Assembly: GCF_008824185.1 (NCBI RefSeq)
Contig: NZ_CP044425.1
Coordinates: 248,001-312,000 of the forward strand
DNA length: 64,000 nucleotides
Direction: 5' to 3'
Source: Paracoccus pantotrophus
Lineage (GTDB): Bacteria; Pseudomonadota; Alphaproteobacteria; Rhodobacterales; Rhodobacteraceae
Positions 1-8,796 of the stretch are shown piece after piece. Position 1 is the first letter of the stretch. Every line of letters begins with the position of its first letter. The position numbers were made by a program, and so were the translations under genes. The notes beneath the pieces are model-generated. The model searched no databases and was not told the DNA's origin. It saw nothing but the letters and a program-made list of their open reading frames with translations.

Positions 1-132
1 CAAGCCCACGCGCCACGGCGCGATGCAAACGAAAGACCGACGTCCTGACCGCTGGCCGGGGCGCATGAGAAAGCATGGGATCGGCCGTCGCGGGCCGTTT
101 CCCGAAGATCACTTACGCCCAACAGGTACTCC

Positions 133-750
133 ATGCCACGACATCCAAGCCCCACCGTCCCGCCAAGCAGATGGTCCCCGTTCATCCGCGTCTCCGAGGG
201 CCTCTTGGTCGTCGAGCGCCATGCCGTCGCGACGCTGATGGCGCTGCTCAGCGGTGCGATCCTGCTGAACGTGGTCACCCGCTACCTGGGGATGCCGCTT
301 TACTGGATCGATGAGCTTGCGGTCTATTGCATGGTCTGGCTGACCTTCATCGGCGCCTCGACGATGACGCGGCTGCGCCTCGACTTCGCCGTGACGATGC
401 TGACCGAGCGGCTGTCGCCCGGCGCGGCGCGGGTGGCCAGGGTGGCGGCAACCATCGTCGTGGTCCTGTTCAGCATCGGCCTTGCCGTGATGTGCTGGCT
501 CTGGTTCGAGCCCCTGGGCATCGCGCGCGCGGGTTTCGACGCCCGCGAATTCGCCGGGCAAAGCTTCAACTTCATCTATACCGAGCGCACGCAGACCCTG
601 AACTGGGCGACCTGGATCCTGTATCTGATCCTGCCGATCTTTGCCCTGTCGATGACCGTCCACGGCATCGCGAACCTGCTGGAAGACCTGGGCGCGGTCC
701 CCAGGGTCCAGCGCGCGATGATGATCAACGCCGAGGAGGCGGTGAACTGA
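133..750 (+). CDS. TRAP transporter small permease (DctQ family)
   Basis: Small membrane subunit of a tripartite ATP-independent periplasmic (TRAP) transporter, which imports organic acids or related solutes using an ion gradient. The 205-residue product has an N-terminal tail followed by about four hydrophobic segments (roughly residues 35-55, 63-80, 100-130 and 155-180), the usual DctQ topology. The segment with WIDE near residue 58 is typical of the family. Its stop overlaps the start of the large permease by one base, so the two are translationally coupled, and a DctP-type binding protein follows. The start is supported by an AGG stretch a few bases upstream. The substrate is not readable from sequence; the downstream genes suggest a hydroxyproline or related cyclic amino acid. 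Confidence 0.93.
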   Translation: MPRHPSPTVPPSRWSPFIRVSEGLLVVERHAVATLMALLSGAILLNVVTRYLGMPLYWIDELAVYCMVWLTFIGASTMTRLRLDFAVTMLTERLSPGAARVARVAATIVVVLFSIGLAVMCWLWFEPLGIARAGFDAREFAGQSFNFIYTERTQTLNWATWILYLILPIFALSMTVHGIANLLEDLGAVPRVQRAMMINAEEAVN

Positions 751-2015
751 TGCTGACCTCAACCGCCTTTCTGGTCGTGATGCTGGTGGGCGTGCCCATC
801 GGCCTGTGCCTCTGCGTCGCGGCCATCGTCTATGTGCTGGCCAGCGGCAACATGGTGCTGTTCCAAAGCTATCCCTTGCAGATGTTCAATGCGGTGGACA
901 GCTATGGCCTGATCGCCATCCCGCTGTTCGTGCTGATCGGAGAGATCATGAACGCGGGCGGCATTACCAAGAAGATCGTCGACATGGCGATGGCCTTCGT
1001 CGGTTCGCTGCGCGGCGGGCTGGCCTATGTGAACGCCATCGCGAACATGTTCGTGGCCTCGATCCTTGGCTCCGCCACGGCGCAGGTGGCGATCATGTCG
1101 CAGATCATGGTCCCCGAGATGGAGAAAAAGGGCTACGACAAGGACTTCTCCGCGGGGCTGACCGCCTATGGCGGGATGCTGGGATCGATCATGCCGCCCT
1201 CGGTCATGTTCGTGGTCTACAGCGTCATGGCGCAGGTCTCGGTGTCGGACATGCTGATGGCGGGGCTGGTGCCGGGGCTGATCCTGACCGCGCTGTTCTG
1301 CGTGGTGATCGCCATCATCGGCCATTACCAGAAATTCCCGCGCAGCGCGCCGCAGACATTCAGGCAGCGCGCCGCCACGGTCTGGGCGGCGGTGCCGTCG
1401 CTGTCGATCCCCATCGTCATCGTCGGCTCGATCTTCTCGGGCCTTGCAAGCGCGACCGAGGCCGGTGCGGTCGGCGCGGTGATGTCGCTGCTGATCGGCC
1501 GCTTCTGGACGAAGCGGCTGCGCTTCTCGGACCTGCCCGCGATCATGACCCGCGCGGGGCTTTACTCGGCCATCGTGCTGTTCCTGGTGGTGGCAGCGGG
1601 CGTGCTGTCCTGGATCCTGGTGTTCGGGCGCGTCCCGCAAGAGGTCGCCGGCTGGATCCAGACCGTGGCCAAGGATCCGGTGACCTTCATGCTGCTGGCC
1701 AACGTGATCCTGCTGGTGATCGGCACGGTGATCGACGGCATTCCCGGCCTGATCATGACGGTTCCGATCCTGCTGCCGATCGCCACCGAAGTCTATGGCA
1801 TCGACCCGCATCATTTCGGCGTCGTCGTGGTCATCAACTTGGTGCTGGGGCTGCTGTCGCCGCCGGTCGGCCTGTGCTTCTTCGTCGCCGCCGCCGCGAC
1901 GGGGGCCAATCCCGGACGGATGTTCATGGTGACCATGCCCTTCTTCCTGATCACCTGCGTCCTTCTGGTGATCCTGTCGGTGTTCCCGGCCATCTCGCTG
2001 ATCTTCATCGGATAA
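750..2015 (+). CDS. TRAP transporter large permease (DctM family)
   Basis: Large permease and ion-coupled transport subunit of the TRAP system. The 421-residue protein is almost wholly hydrophobic, with about 12 membrane segments beginning at residue 2. It carries typical DctM features such as the glycine-rich SATAQVA stretch near residue 112 and the GMLGSIMPPS motif near residue 146. The length matches the family (about 425). It starts on the final A of the upstream stop codon. The substrate is unknown; the neighbouring imine reductase, racemase homologue and aconitase-X protein argue for a hydroxyproline-like solute. Confidence 0.95.
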   Translation: MLTSTAFLVVMLVGVPIGLCLCVAAIVYVLASGNMVLFQSYPLQMFNAVDSYGLIAIPLFVLIGEIMNAGGITKKIVDMAMAFVGSLRGGLAYVNAIANMFVASILGSATAQVAIMSQIMVPEMEKKGYDKDFSAGLTAYGGMLGSIMPPSVMFVVYSVMAQVSVSDMLMAGLVPGLILTALFCVVIAIIGHYQKFPRSAPQTFRQRAATVWAAVPSLSIPIVIVGSIFSGLASATEAGAVGAVMSLLIGRFWTKRLRFSDLPAIMTRAGLYSAIVLFLVVAAGVLSWILVFGRVPQEVAGWIQTVAKDPVTFMLLANVILLVIGTVIDGIPGLIMTVPILLPIATEVYGIDPHHFGVVVVINLVLGLLSPPVGLCFFVAAAATGANPGRMFMVTMPFFLITCVLLVILSVFPAISLIFIG

Positions 2016-2041
2016 AACCCAACCAACAGAGGAGCGTTGCA

Positions 2042-3028
2042 ATGATCAAGATTTCCCGCCGCCAGCTTGTCGCCGGGGCTGCGGCCCTGCCTTTCGCGGC
2101 CCCGCTGGTGGCCCGCGCGCAATCGACCGAGCTGCGCCTTGGCCTGATCACCCCGGTCGGCCATTCGTGGAACGACGCGGCGCTGCGCCTGGCCGAGCGC
2201 CTGGCCCAGCAAAGCGACGGCCGCCTGGCGATGACCGTCTTTCATTCCGGCCAGCTGGGCAACGAGCCGGCGATGATGCAGCAGCTTCAATCGGGGGCGC
2301 TGGACATGGGCATCATCCAGGCCGCCGAGCTGGGTTCCCGCGTCGACCATATCGCGGCGATCAATGCGCCCTACCTGGTGCGCTCGACCGATGCCGTGGC
2401 CAGGCTGGTCCGCCACCCGGAGGTGCTGAAGCTGTTCGACGTGCTGCCCCGGCAGACCGGCACCATCGGCCTTGGCTGGGCCATCACCGGCATGCGCACG
2501 GTGTTCTCGGTCAAGCCCATCGACAGCATCGCCGGGCTGAACGGCATGAAGCTGCGCATCAACCCGACGCCGGTCTATCGCGATTTCTACCAGCTGCTGG
2601 GCTCGGCGCCGACGCCGATTCCGACGCCGCAGGTCTTTGACGCCATGTCGAACGGCCAGGTAGACGGGCTGGAAGCCGATATCGAGTTCTCGTGGAATCA
2701 GCGCTTCGACAAGGTGGCGAAATCCATCCTGCGCATGAACGCCGTGTTCATGCCGGCGGCCGCGGTCGCCTCGGGCCGGGTCTGGACGGCCATGCCGGAG
2801 GCGGATCGCGAACTGATCGCCGCGGCGGTCAGGACCGTGCTGGACGAGCAGATCGACAGCCTGGCGGGCGAGGAACCGGCGCTGATCGAGAACCTCCGCC
2901 AGACCGGGGTGCCGATGCACGAGATTCCCGAGGAGGACACGACCGAGATCATCGCGGCCTTCGACAAGATCTGGATGCCGAAAGCGCCGGTGATCGAGCA
3001 ACTGCGCGAAATCGGCGCCACGCTGTGA
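2042..3028 (+). CDS. TRAP transporter solute-binding protein (DctP family)
   Basis: Periplasmic receptor that delivers substrate to the DctQM permease. The 328-residue product opens with a twin-arginine-like signal (ISRRQLVAG near residue 4), a hydrophobic stretch and a likely cleavage after VARAQ, so export may be by the Tat route. The mature part has family landmarks: FHSGQLGN near residue 64, GMRTVFS near residue 153 and the NGQVDGLE region near residue 205 that helps position the ligand. A GAGG ribosome site lies about 8 bases before the ATG. It is the last gene of the transporter trio and is followed by a strong hairpin. Ligand identity is inferred only from the next three genes. Confidence 0.93.
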   Translation: MIKISRRQLVAGAAALPFAAPLVARAQSTELRLGLITPVGHSWNDAALRLAERLAQQSDGRLAMTVFHSGQLGNEPAMMQQLQSGALDMGIIQAAELGSRVDHIAAINAPYLVRSTDAVARLVRHPEVLKLFDVLPRQTGTIGLGWAITGMRTVFSVKPIDSIAGLNGMKLRINPTPVYRDFYQLLGSAPTPIPTPQVFDAMSNGQVDGLEADIEFSWNQRFDKVAKSILRMNAVFMPAAAVASGRVWTAMPEADRELIAAAVRTVLDEQIDSLAGEEPALIENLRQTGVPMHEIPEEDTTEIIAAFDKIWMPKAPVIEQLREIGATL

Positions 3029-3070
3029 CCGGCGCTTTTTCCGCCTGAACCGGGCGGACCGGCCTGCAAC

Positions 3071-3095
3071 GATGCGCGCCGTCCCGGCGCGCATC
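3071..3095 (+). terminator. Hairpin after the TRAP genes
   Basis: A perfect 11-bp stem with a 3-base loop (GATGCGCGCCG, TCC, CGGCGCGCATC) lies 43 bases after the DctP stop and is followed by a pyrimidine-rich run. It could terminate or attenuate transcription between the transporter and the three enzyme genes. The U tract is weak, so read-through is likely. Confidence 0.5.
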
Positions 3096-3126
3096 ATCCG
3101 CCCCTCTTTCGATCTGGACGCGCGCG

Positions 3127-4143
3127 ATGGAAGCCAAGGTGACGATGACGCTTGACGGGATCTTCGACCTCGTCCTGTCGGTGCTGGCGGCAAACGGCTT
3201 ATCGCGGGACCAGGCCGAGGCCATTGCCGACATCGTCACCCGGGCCGAGGCCGATGCCTGCCGGTCGCATGGCCTGTATCGGGTCGAGGGCTATGTCGCG
3301 GGCCTGCGTGCGGGGCGCGTGAACCCGGCCGCGCAGCCACGGGTTCGGCAAGTGAGGCCGGCCTTGCTGCAGGTCGACGGCGACAGGGGTTTTGCCCCGT
3401 TCGCGGCGAACCTTGCGCGCCCGCATCTGATTGCGGCGGCGCGCGAAAACGGCATCGCCGCGATGGCGATGACCCGGACGCACCATTTTTCGGCGCTATG
3501 GGCGGATATCGAGCCGCTGGTCGAGGCCGGGCTGGTGGCCTGGTGTTTCGTCGTTGGCCAATGCTCGGTCGCGCCGCATGGCGGCAGCGCGCCGCTGATG
3601 GGCACCAATCCCATCGGCTTCGGCTGGCCGCGACCCGACGGCGCCCCGTTCATCTTCGATTTCGCGACAAGCGCCGCGGCGCGCGGCGAGGTCGAGCTGA
3701 AACGCCTTGCGGGCGAGCCGATTCCCGCGGGCTGGGGCATCGACGCCGATGGGCGACCAACGCACGACCCGGCCGAGGCCCTTTCCGGCGCGCTTCTTCC
3801 CTTTGGCGGGCACAAGGGTTCGGCGCTGTCCATGATGGTCGAGCTGATCGCAGGCCCCCTGATCGGTGAACTGACCAGCAAGCAGGTGGCCACGCTTGGC
3901 CATCGGGATGACGGCCCGCCGCCGGGGGGCGAGCTGTTCATCGTCTTCGATCCCGCCGCGCTGGATGGATCGGCGCCCGCCGCTGCTGAAGAGTTCTTTC
4001 TGGATGCGAAGGCGCAGCCGGGCCTGCGGCTGCCGTCGGAACGGCGATATGCCGCCCGCGCGCGCAGCCATGCCTCCGGCGTCGACGTGCCGAGCGGGCT
4101 TCTGCGCCGCATCAAGGCGCTCATGTCCAGCCCCTCGGCCTGA
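3127..4143 (+). CDS. Ldh2/YlbC-type oxidoreductase, probable delta1-pyrroline-2-carboxylate reductase
   Basis: Member of the malate/L-lactate/ureidoglycolate dehydrogenase (Ldh_2) family, NAD(P)H-dependent and unlike classical lactate dehydrogenases. The family includes enzymes reducing delta1-pyrroline-2-carboxylate and delta1-piperideine-2-carboxylate to L-proline and L-pipecolate. The 338-residue product shows the HHFSALW region near residue 120 (the family's catalytic His area), SVAPHGG near residue 148, the GTNPIGF signature near residue 160 and the C-terminal PPPGGELFI motif. A second ATG at 3145 with AAGGTG upstream is a better-spaced start and may be the true one. Its place directly before a proline-racemase homologue and aconitase-X supports a role reducing the imine from hydroxyproline dehydration. 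Exact substrate is inferred. Confidence 0.85.
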   Translation: MEAKVTMTLDGIFDLVLSVLAANGLSRDQAEAIADIVTRAEADACRSHGLYRVEGYVAGLRAGRVNPAAQPRVRQVRPALLQVDGDRGFAPFAANLARPHLIAAARENGIAAMAMTRTHHFSALWADIEPLVEAGLVAWCFVVGQCSVAPHGGSAPLMGTNPIGFGWPRPDGAPFIFDFATSAAARGEVELKRLAGEPIPAGWGIDADGRPTHDPAEALSGALLPFGGHKGSALSMMVELIAGPLIGELTSKQVATLGHRDDGPPPGGELFIVFDPAALDGSAPAAAEEFFLDAKAQPGLRLPSERRYAARARSHASGVDVPSGLLRRIKALMSSPSA

Positions 4144-4159
4144 AGAAAGGACAACCCAG

Positions 4160-5200
4160 ATGCGCTCGCGCCTTTCCATCACTGTCGTCGGTCGCCATGC
4201 CGAAGGCGAAATCGGCGATGTCATCATCGGCGGCGTGCTTCCCCCGGAAGGGGCCACGATGATGGAGCGGATGATCGCCATGGAACGCGATCACGACCAT
4301 ATCCGCCAGTTGCTGATCTGCGAGCCGCGCGGCTTGGTCGGGCGGCATGTGAACCTGATCGTGCCGCCGATCACGCCGGGCTGCGCCGCCGGGGCGATCA
4401 TCATGGAGCCGACCGAATATGTTCCCATGTCGGGCTCGAACACGATCTGCGTGGCCACCATCCTGCTGGAAACCGGCATGGTGCCGATGAAAGAGCCGAT
4501 TACCCGCTTCAAGCTGGACATGCCCGGAGGCGTGATCGAGGTCGCCGCGGAATGCCGCGACGGCAAATGCCGGTCGATCACCTTTCGGAACGCCCCGGCC
4601 CTTGCCGCCGTCCGGGACGGCGGGCTGGAGGTCGAGGGGCATGGCGCGATCTCTCTCGACATCGCCTATGGCGGCATGTTCTTCGGTATCGTCGATGCCC
4701 AGGCGCTTGGCTTTCAGATCCGCCCCGACGAGGCGCGCAATCCGGCCATCCTGGGCGAAAAGATCCGCAAGGCCGCGCGGCAGCAGTTCGACATGGCCCA
4801 TCCCAACTTCCCGAATGTGCGCGGCGGATCTATCGTCCAGTTCGCCATGCCGTTCCAGGGCAGCGGCGCGGTGACGCGCAATACCTGCATCGTGGCCCTG
4901 GGCCGCTCGGATCGCTCGCCCACCGGCATGGGCACCTCGGCGCGGATGGCGGTCTTGCAGGCGCGCGGCCTGATGGGGGCTGGAGAGGTGCTGATCCATG
5001 AATCGATCATCGGATCGCGCTTCACCGGCAAGATCCTTGAACTCGGCGACCGCGGCGGCGTGACGACGATCACCCCGCAGATCACCGGCCGCGCCTGGAT
5101 CACCGGGCAGCACAGCTATTTCGTCGATCCCGAAGACCCCTGGCAGTCCGGCTATATGCTATCCGACACCTGGGGCGTCACGCCGACGCTGACGCAATAG
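4160..5200 (+). CDS. Proline racemase family protein (hydroxyproline epimerase / trans-3-hydroxyproline dehydratase group)
   Basis: Belongs to the proline racemase superfamily, whose members racemise proline, epimerise 4-hydroxyproline at C2 or dehydrate trans-3-hydroxy-L-proline. The 346-residue protein has the two active-site loops in order, but neither catalytic cysteine is present. The first loop reads MSGSN (Ser91 where racemases have Cys) and the second reads DRSPTGMGTSAR (Thr255). A Thr at the second site is known from trans-3-hydroxyproline dehydratases; the combined Ser/Thr pair is unusual. It lies 16 bases after the Ldh2-type gene (GAAAGG ribosome site) and 26 bases before aconitase-X. 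A paralogue with the same pair is at 15434-16462. Dehydratase activity is more plausible than racemisation, but this is inference. Confidence 0.88.
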   Translation: MRSRLSITVVGRHAEGEIGDVIIGGVLPPEGATMMERMIAMERDHDHIRQLLICEPRGLVGRHVNLIVPPITPGCAAGAIIMEPTEYVPMSGSNTICVATILLETGMVPMKEPITRFKLDMPGGVIEVAAECRDGKCRSITFRNAPALAAVRDGGLEVEGHGAISLDIAYGGMFFGIVDAQALGFQIRPDEARNPAILGEKIRKAARQQFDMAHPNFPNVRGGSIVQFAMPFQGSGAVTRNTCIVALGRSDRSPTGMGTSARMAVLQARGLMGAGEVLIHESIIGSRFTGKILELGDRGGVTTITPQITGRAWITGQHSYFVDPEDPWQSGYMLSDTWGVTPTLTQ

Positions 5201-5226
5201 GGCCAAACCGACCGGAGACCAGACAA

Positions 5227-6918
5227 ATGACCATGACCGCATCCAGCATCCTGCCAGGCATCGCAGACGGGCCCATCCTGTCTTCGGACGAGCCGCTCAG
5301 CTTCTGGGGCGGGGTGGACCCGGCCACCGGCAGGGTCATCGACGTGCATCACCCGTTGCAGGGGCGCTGCATTGCCGGTTGCGTCCTGATGATGCCCTCG
5401 ACTCGGGGATCCTGCACGGGATCGGGGGTGTTGCTGGATCTGGTCCTGTCGGGTCGCGGCCCGGCGGCCCTGATCTTTTCCGAGCCCGAGGATGTGGTCA
5501 CCCTGGGTGCCCTGATCGCGGCCGAGATGTTCGGCAAGGCGCTGCCGGTCCTGCGCCTGTCGCCTTCGGCATTCGAGGCGTTGAGCGGCCAGGCTTCGGC
5601 GCGGATCGGCCTGGACCGGATCACGGCCGGCAATCTGTCGATCGCCGTCCAGGCCCCCGGCACGGCGTCGCTGGACCTGACCGGGCAGGATCGCGCGATC
5701 CTCGATGGCGGGAACGGGACGGCCGCCGCCCAGGCCATGCGGATCATCTGCGCGATGGCGGCCCAGCAGGGGGCGCGGCGCCTGGTCGATGTCACGCAGG
5801 CGCATATCGACGGCTGCATCTATGCCAGCCCGGCGAACCTGACCTTTGCCGAGCGCATGGCCGAAATGGGCGCCAGGGTGACGGTTCCGACGACCATGAA
5901 CGCGATTTCCGTCGATCGCGAGAACTGGCGCCGCCAAGGCGTTCCCCCCAGCCTCGGCAATCCGGCGCAGCGGCTGGCCGATGCCTATGTCAGGATGGGA
6001 TGCCGGCCGACCTTTACCTGCTCGCCCTATCTTCTGGACAGTGCTCCGGGCCGGGGCGAGGCCATCGCCTGGGCGGAATCCAATGCGGTCGTCTATGCGA
6101 ACAGCATCCTTGGCGCACGCACGGCGAAACACCCGGATTTCCTGGATCTGTGCATTGCGATCACCGGCAGGGCGCCCTTGTCCGGCGTCTATCTGGACAA
6201 GAACCGCACGGCGCGCCGCATCATCGATGTGGACCTGCCAGCCGGTGCGGACGACGCGTTTTGGCCGCTGCTGGGCTATCTTGCGGGCAGGCTGTCGCCC
6301 GATCGCATTCCGCTGCTGCGCGGCCTTGCGCCGGCGAGGCCCGGAATGGACGAGTTGAAGGCCCTTTGCGCCGCCTTCGGCACCACCTCGGGGGCGGCGA
6401 TGCTGCATGTCGAGGCCGTCACGCCCGAGGCCGGGCTGATCGCCGAGGATGCCGATCATTGCCGGATCACGCGTGCCGATCTGGAGGATGGCTGGCGGCT
6501 TTTGAACGACGGTCCCGAGGTTGTCGACCTTGTGGCCCTGGGCAGTCCCCATGCCTCGCTGAACGAATGCCGCGCCCTGGCGCGGGGGCTCGCGGGGGGC
6601 AAGGTCGTCATCCCCACCATCCTGACCACCGGCCGCGACACGCTCGCGCTGGCCCGCGCCGAGGGGGTGCTGGCCATGCTTGAGGCAAGCGGCGTGACGG
6701 TGCTGCCCGACCTGTGCTGGTGCTCGATCTCCGAGCCGGTCTTTCCGGTCCAGACGCATACCGTGATGACCAATTCCGGGAAATATGCCCATTACGGGCC
6801 GGGGCTGTCCGGGCGTGCCGTCAGGTTCGGCAACCTTGCGCAATGCGTTCGGGCGGCGCTGACGGGCAGGGCACCCGGAACCATGCCCGACTGGATGCGG
6901 AAACCGGATCGGCCATAG
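5227..6918 (+). CDS. Aconitase X family dehydratase, probable cis-3-hydroxy-L-proline dehydratase
   Basis: Single-chain aconitase X protein of 563 residues. The small swivelling domain (about residues 1-135, with the SFWGGVDPATG start and the STRGSCTGSG loop) is fused to the large catalytic domain (about 150-560). In many organisms these are two proteins. Characterised bacterial AcnX proteins dehydrate cis-3-hydroxy-L-proline to delta1-pyrroline-2-carboxylate. Cysteine-containing stretches such as CSPYLLD near residue 280 and DLCWCSISEP near residue 498, and the C-terminal NSGKYAHYGPGL motif, match the family's cluster and substrate region. The neighbouring imine reductase would convert the product to L-proline. 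The gene ends the operon. Confidence 0.88.
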   Translation: MTMTASSILPGIADGPILSSDEPLSFWGGVDPATGRVIDVHHPLQGRCIAGCVLMMPSTRGSCTGSGVLLDLVLSGRGPAALIFSEPEDVVTLGALIAAEMFGKALPVLRLSPSAFEALSGQASARIGLDRITAGNLSIAVQAPGTASLDLTGQDRAILDGGNGTAAAQAMRIICAMAAQQGARRLVDVTQAHIDGCIYASPANLTFAERMAEMGARVTVPTTMNAISVDRENWRRQGVPPSLGNPAQRLADAYVRMGCRPTFTCSPYLLDSAPGRGEAIAWAESNAVVYANSILGARTAKHPDFLDLCIAITGRAPLSGVYLDKNRTARRIIDVDLPAGADDAFWPLLGYLAGRLSPDRIPLLRGLAPARPGMDELKALCAAFGTTSGAAMLHVEAVTPEAGLIAEDADHCRITRADLEDGWRLLNDGPEVVDLVALGSPHASLNECRALARGLAGGKVVIPTILTTGRDTLALARAEGVLAMLEASGVTVLPDLCWCSISEPVFPVQTHTVMTNSGKYAHYGPGLSGRAVRFGNLAQCVRAALTGRAPGTMPDWMRKPDRP

Positions 6919-7255
6919 GGGCGTTGCCCAAAGGATCGGCCGCCGCGACCCTGATCGCCTTCGCCGGCTTCTTCATCGCAATGATCGCCGAAACGGGAAT
7001 GTCCCGCCCGCATCCACAGGCGACCTGCCTTGCCGGCGCATCACACCAAGCCCGGCATGCCGATGCCACGCAACAGAAGATAAGATTTCTTTCCCCGCAT
7101 ATGCGGCCGGGACTTGCCGAAACCCCTTACGACATCTCTGGGATAAAGATGTCCGTACGGGTAAGGGGCGGTTCGGAAACCGCAGGCCCTGGCCATCCGG
7201 CACCTTTACGGCCTCCAGACGCGCGGAGCCCGGAAGGTCAGCGGCGCCGCGCCTC
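6919..7255. other. Gap between convergent genes; no coding sequence recognised
   Basis: This 337-bp stretch separates the 3' ends of the aconitase-X gene (plus strand) and the GFA gene (minus strand). I find no open frame with coding character or family resemblance. Its only clear structure is the long interrupted hairpin at 7123-7168. Confidence 0.6.
7123..7168. terminator. Interrupted hairpin between convergent genes
   Basis: CCCCTTAC-GACATCT (7123-7137) can pair with AGATGTC (7147-7153) and GTAAGGGG (7161-7168). The stem is 15 bp in two blocks, with a 7-base bulge (CGTACGG) on the 3' side and a 9-base loop. Its place between two converging genes fits a bidirectional terminator or mRNA end. 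There is no clear U tract on either strand. Confidence 0.45.
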
Positions 7256-7660
7256 TCAGTCGCCGGAGCGGCCGGGAAGAGCCGGGATCTGGCCCAGCCA
7301 GGGCAGCGCGGAACCGCACCAGATCTGCAATGTCGGCCTTAGCTGGTCGCGCTGGTTCACGGTGCCGACGCGGATGCCGATCTCATCCGCCGCGGCGCCC
7401 TCACCGGTGGTGTAGATCGGAGAGCCGCATTCCGGGCAAAAGAATTGCAGCCTTCGTTTGCCGTTGTCCGCGACCTTGACATAGCGGCGCGGCGCGGCGC
7501 CGGTCAGACGGAACGCCGCGCGGGGAACCATTGCGGTCACGCGAAAGGCGCTGCCGGTCAGCTGCTGGCAATCGGTGCAATGGCAGATCGACACCCGCTC
7601 GGGGTCGATCTCTGCATGGTAGGTGACATGGCCGCAATGGCAGCTTCCCTCGACATTCAT
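7256..7660 (-). CDS. GFA family zinc protein (glutathione-dependent formaldehyde-activating fold)
   Basis: A 134-residue single-domain protein of the GFA/CENP-V family. It has the expected zinc ligands: CHCG near residue 7 and CHCTDC near residue 27, which form the sulfur-rich site, and CPEC near residue 76. The founding member binds glutathione and was proposed to help formaldehyde react with it; most members have no proven function. A role in formaldehyde handling would suit this demethylation-rich region, but the gene stands alone beside a decayed stretch and no operon supports the link. The start at 7660 has a GAGG-like site upstream. Confidence 0.85.
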   Translation of the reverse strand: MNVEGSCHCGHVTYHAEIDPERVSICHCTDCQQLTGSAFRVTAMVPRAAFRLTGAAPRRYVKVADNGKRRLQFFCPECGSPIYTTGEGAAADEIGIRVGTVNQRDQLRPTLQIWCGSALPWLGQIPALPGRSGD

Positions 7661-7877
7661 TCCTGTACCCGCGCGCTTGTCTTTGCTCCGGCGATCATCA
7701 TGCGGCGTGCGTCACGCAATGGAAACCCCGGCCCGCCAAGGCGGCGTTCGGGCCGGGCTTTGATCGCGGCGCATCGGCCCATGGATCCAAGGGGCAATAC
7801 GCAAAAATCGCGTATCGCCCTGAACGCCCGGCCGGGCGAGTTTCTTCCCATCACGGCGCCACATCGGGAGGGAGATC

Positions 7878-8750
7878 ATGCCGCGTGAGGTAACCATATC
7901 GGCGGCCAGTATCTGGCGCGCGAAATCGGCAGCTTCGAGGATATGGCGACGCGCGTGCATGCGCTTCTCAACCAGGCCGATGGCTCGGACATCGCCATTT
8001 TCCCCCAGCTTTTCACCATCGAACTGTTCACCACCCTGCCGAATTGGCGCGAGCGCCCCATCGCCGAGTTGGTGAAGATCGCCGAGCATACGCAAGCCTG
8101 TCGCGACCTCTTCAGGTCGGAGGCGAAGCGGCGTGGCCTGTTCATCGACGCCGGCTCGAATCTCGAGGAGGTCTCGCCGGACCGGTATGAGAACATCGCC
8201 CATCTGTTCGGCCTGGATGGCGAGCATTTCATGCACGCCAAGACCCATATCTTCCCGGCCGAGGCGGCCTGGTCCACCTCGGAAGGGGACAGGATGGAGG
8301 CCTTCCGGCTGCCCTTCGCCAAGGTCGGCTTCAATGTCTGCTGCGAGACCGAGATCCCGGAATGCGCGGCCGCGCTGGCCGAGCAGGGGGGCGAGCTGAT
8401 CCTGACGCCCTCGGCGGCCTTCACCGAGCAGGGCTTCTGGCGCGTGCGCCACTGCGCAGGCCCGCTGTATCGAGAACCAGGTCTATCTGGTCCATTGCTG
8501 CCTCGGTGGCCAGCCCGGCACGCCGCTGCCGGACGGGTGGGCGCGCAGCTCGGTCCTCGGGCCCTGCGACATGGCCTGCGACATCCCGGCCGGGATCATC
8601 GCCGAGGCCCGGACCAATGTCGAGATGACTGTCACCGGCACGGTGAACCTCGACCTGCGCCATGAGAACCGCGAACGCGGCGCGGCCACCACCTTCAGGG
8701 ATCGCCGCCGCCAGGCCGGGCTTTACCGCAGCGGGCCGCCGCATCTGTGA
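7878..8750 (+). pseudogene. Carbon-nitrogen hydrolase (nitrilase superfamily), frameshifted
   Basis: Remnant of an amidase/nitrilase-superfamily enzyme of about 290 residues. The reading begins at ATG 7878 behind a strong GGGAGGGAG ribosome site, then must change frame near 7912 (a single base missing before the QYLAREIGSFEDMA stretch) and again near 8455 before RCIENQVYLVHCCLGG. The middle frame keeps family landmarks: IELF (catalytic Glu region), AKTHIFP (Lys) and GFNVCCETEIPE (catalytic Cys). With two frame breaks no complete enzyme can be made. Sequencing error is possible, but the next two genes are broken as well while those outside the stretch are intact. Confidence 0.8.
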
Positions 8751-8796
8751 AAGCCGTGGACCAGAACCGCAATTTCGTCCCAGCATGGACGAGTGA

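Noticed and set aside
806..2041. Extension of the DctP frame far upstream through the DctM gene
   Set aside because: The upstream part is a shifted frame of the permease. The signal peptide and ribosome site place the true DctP start at 2042.
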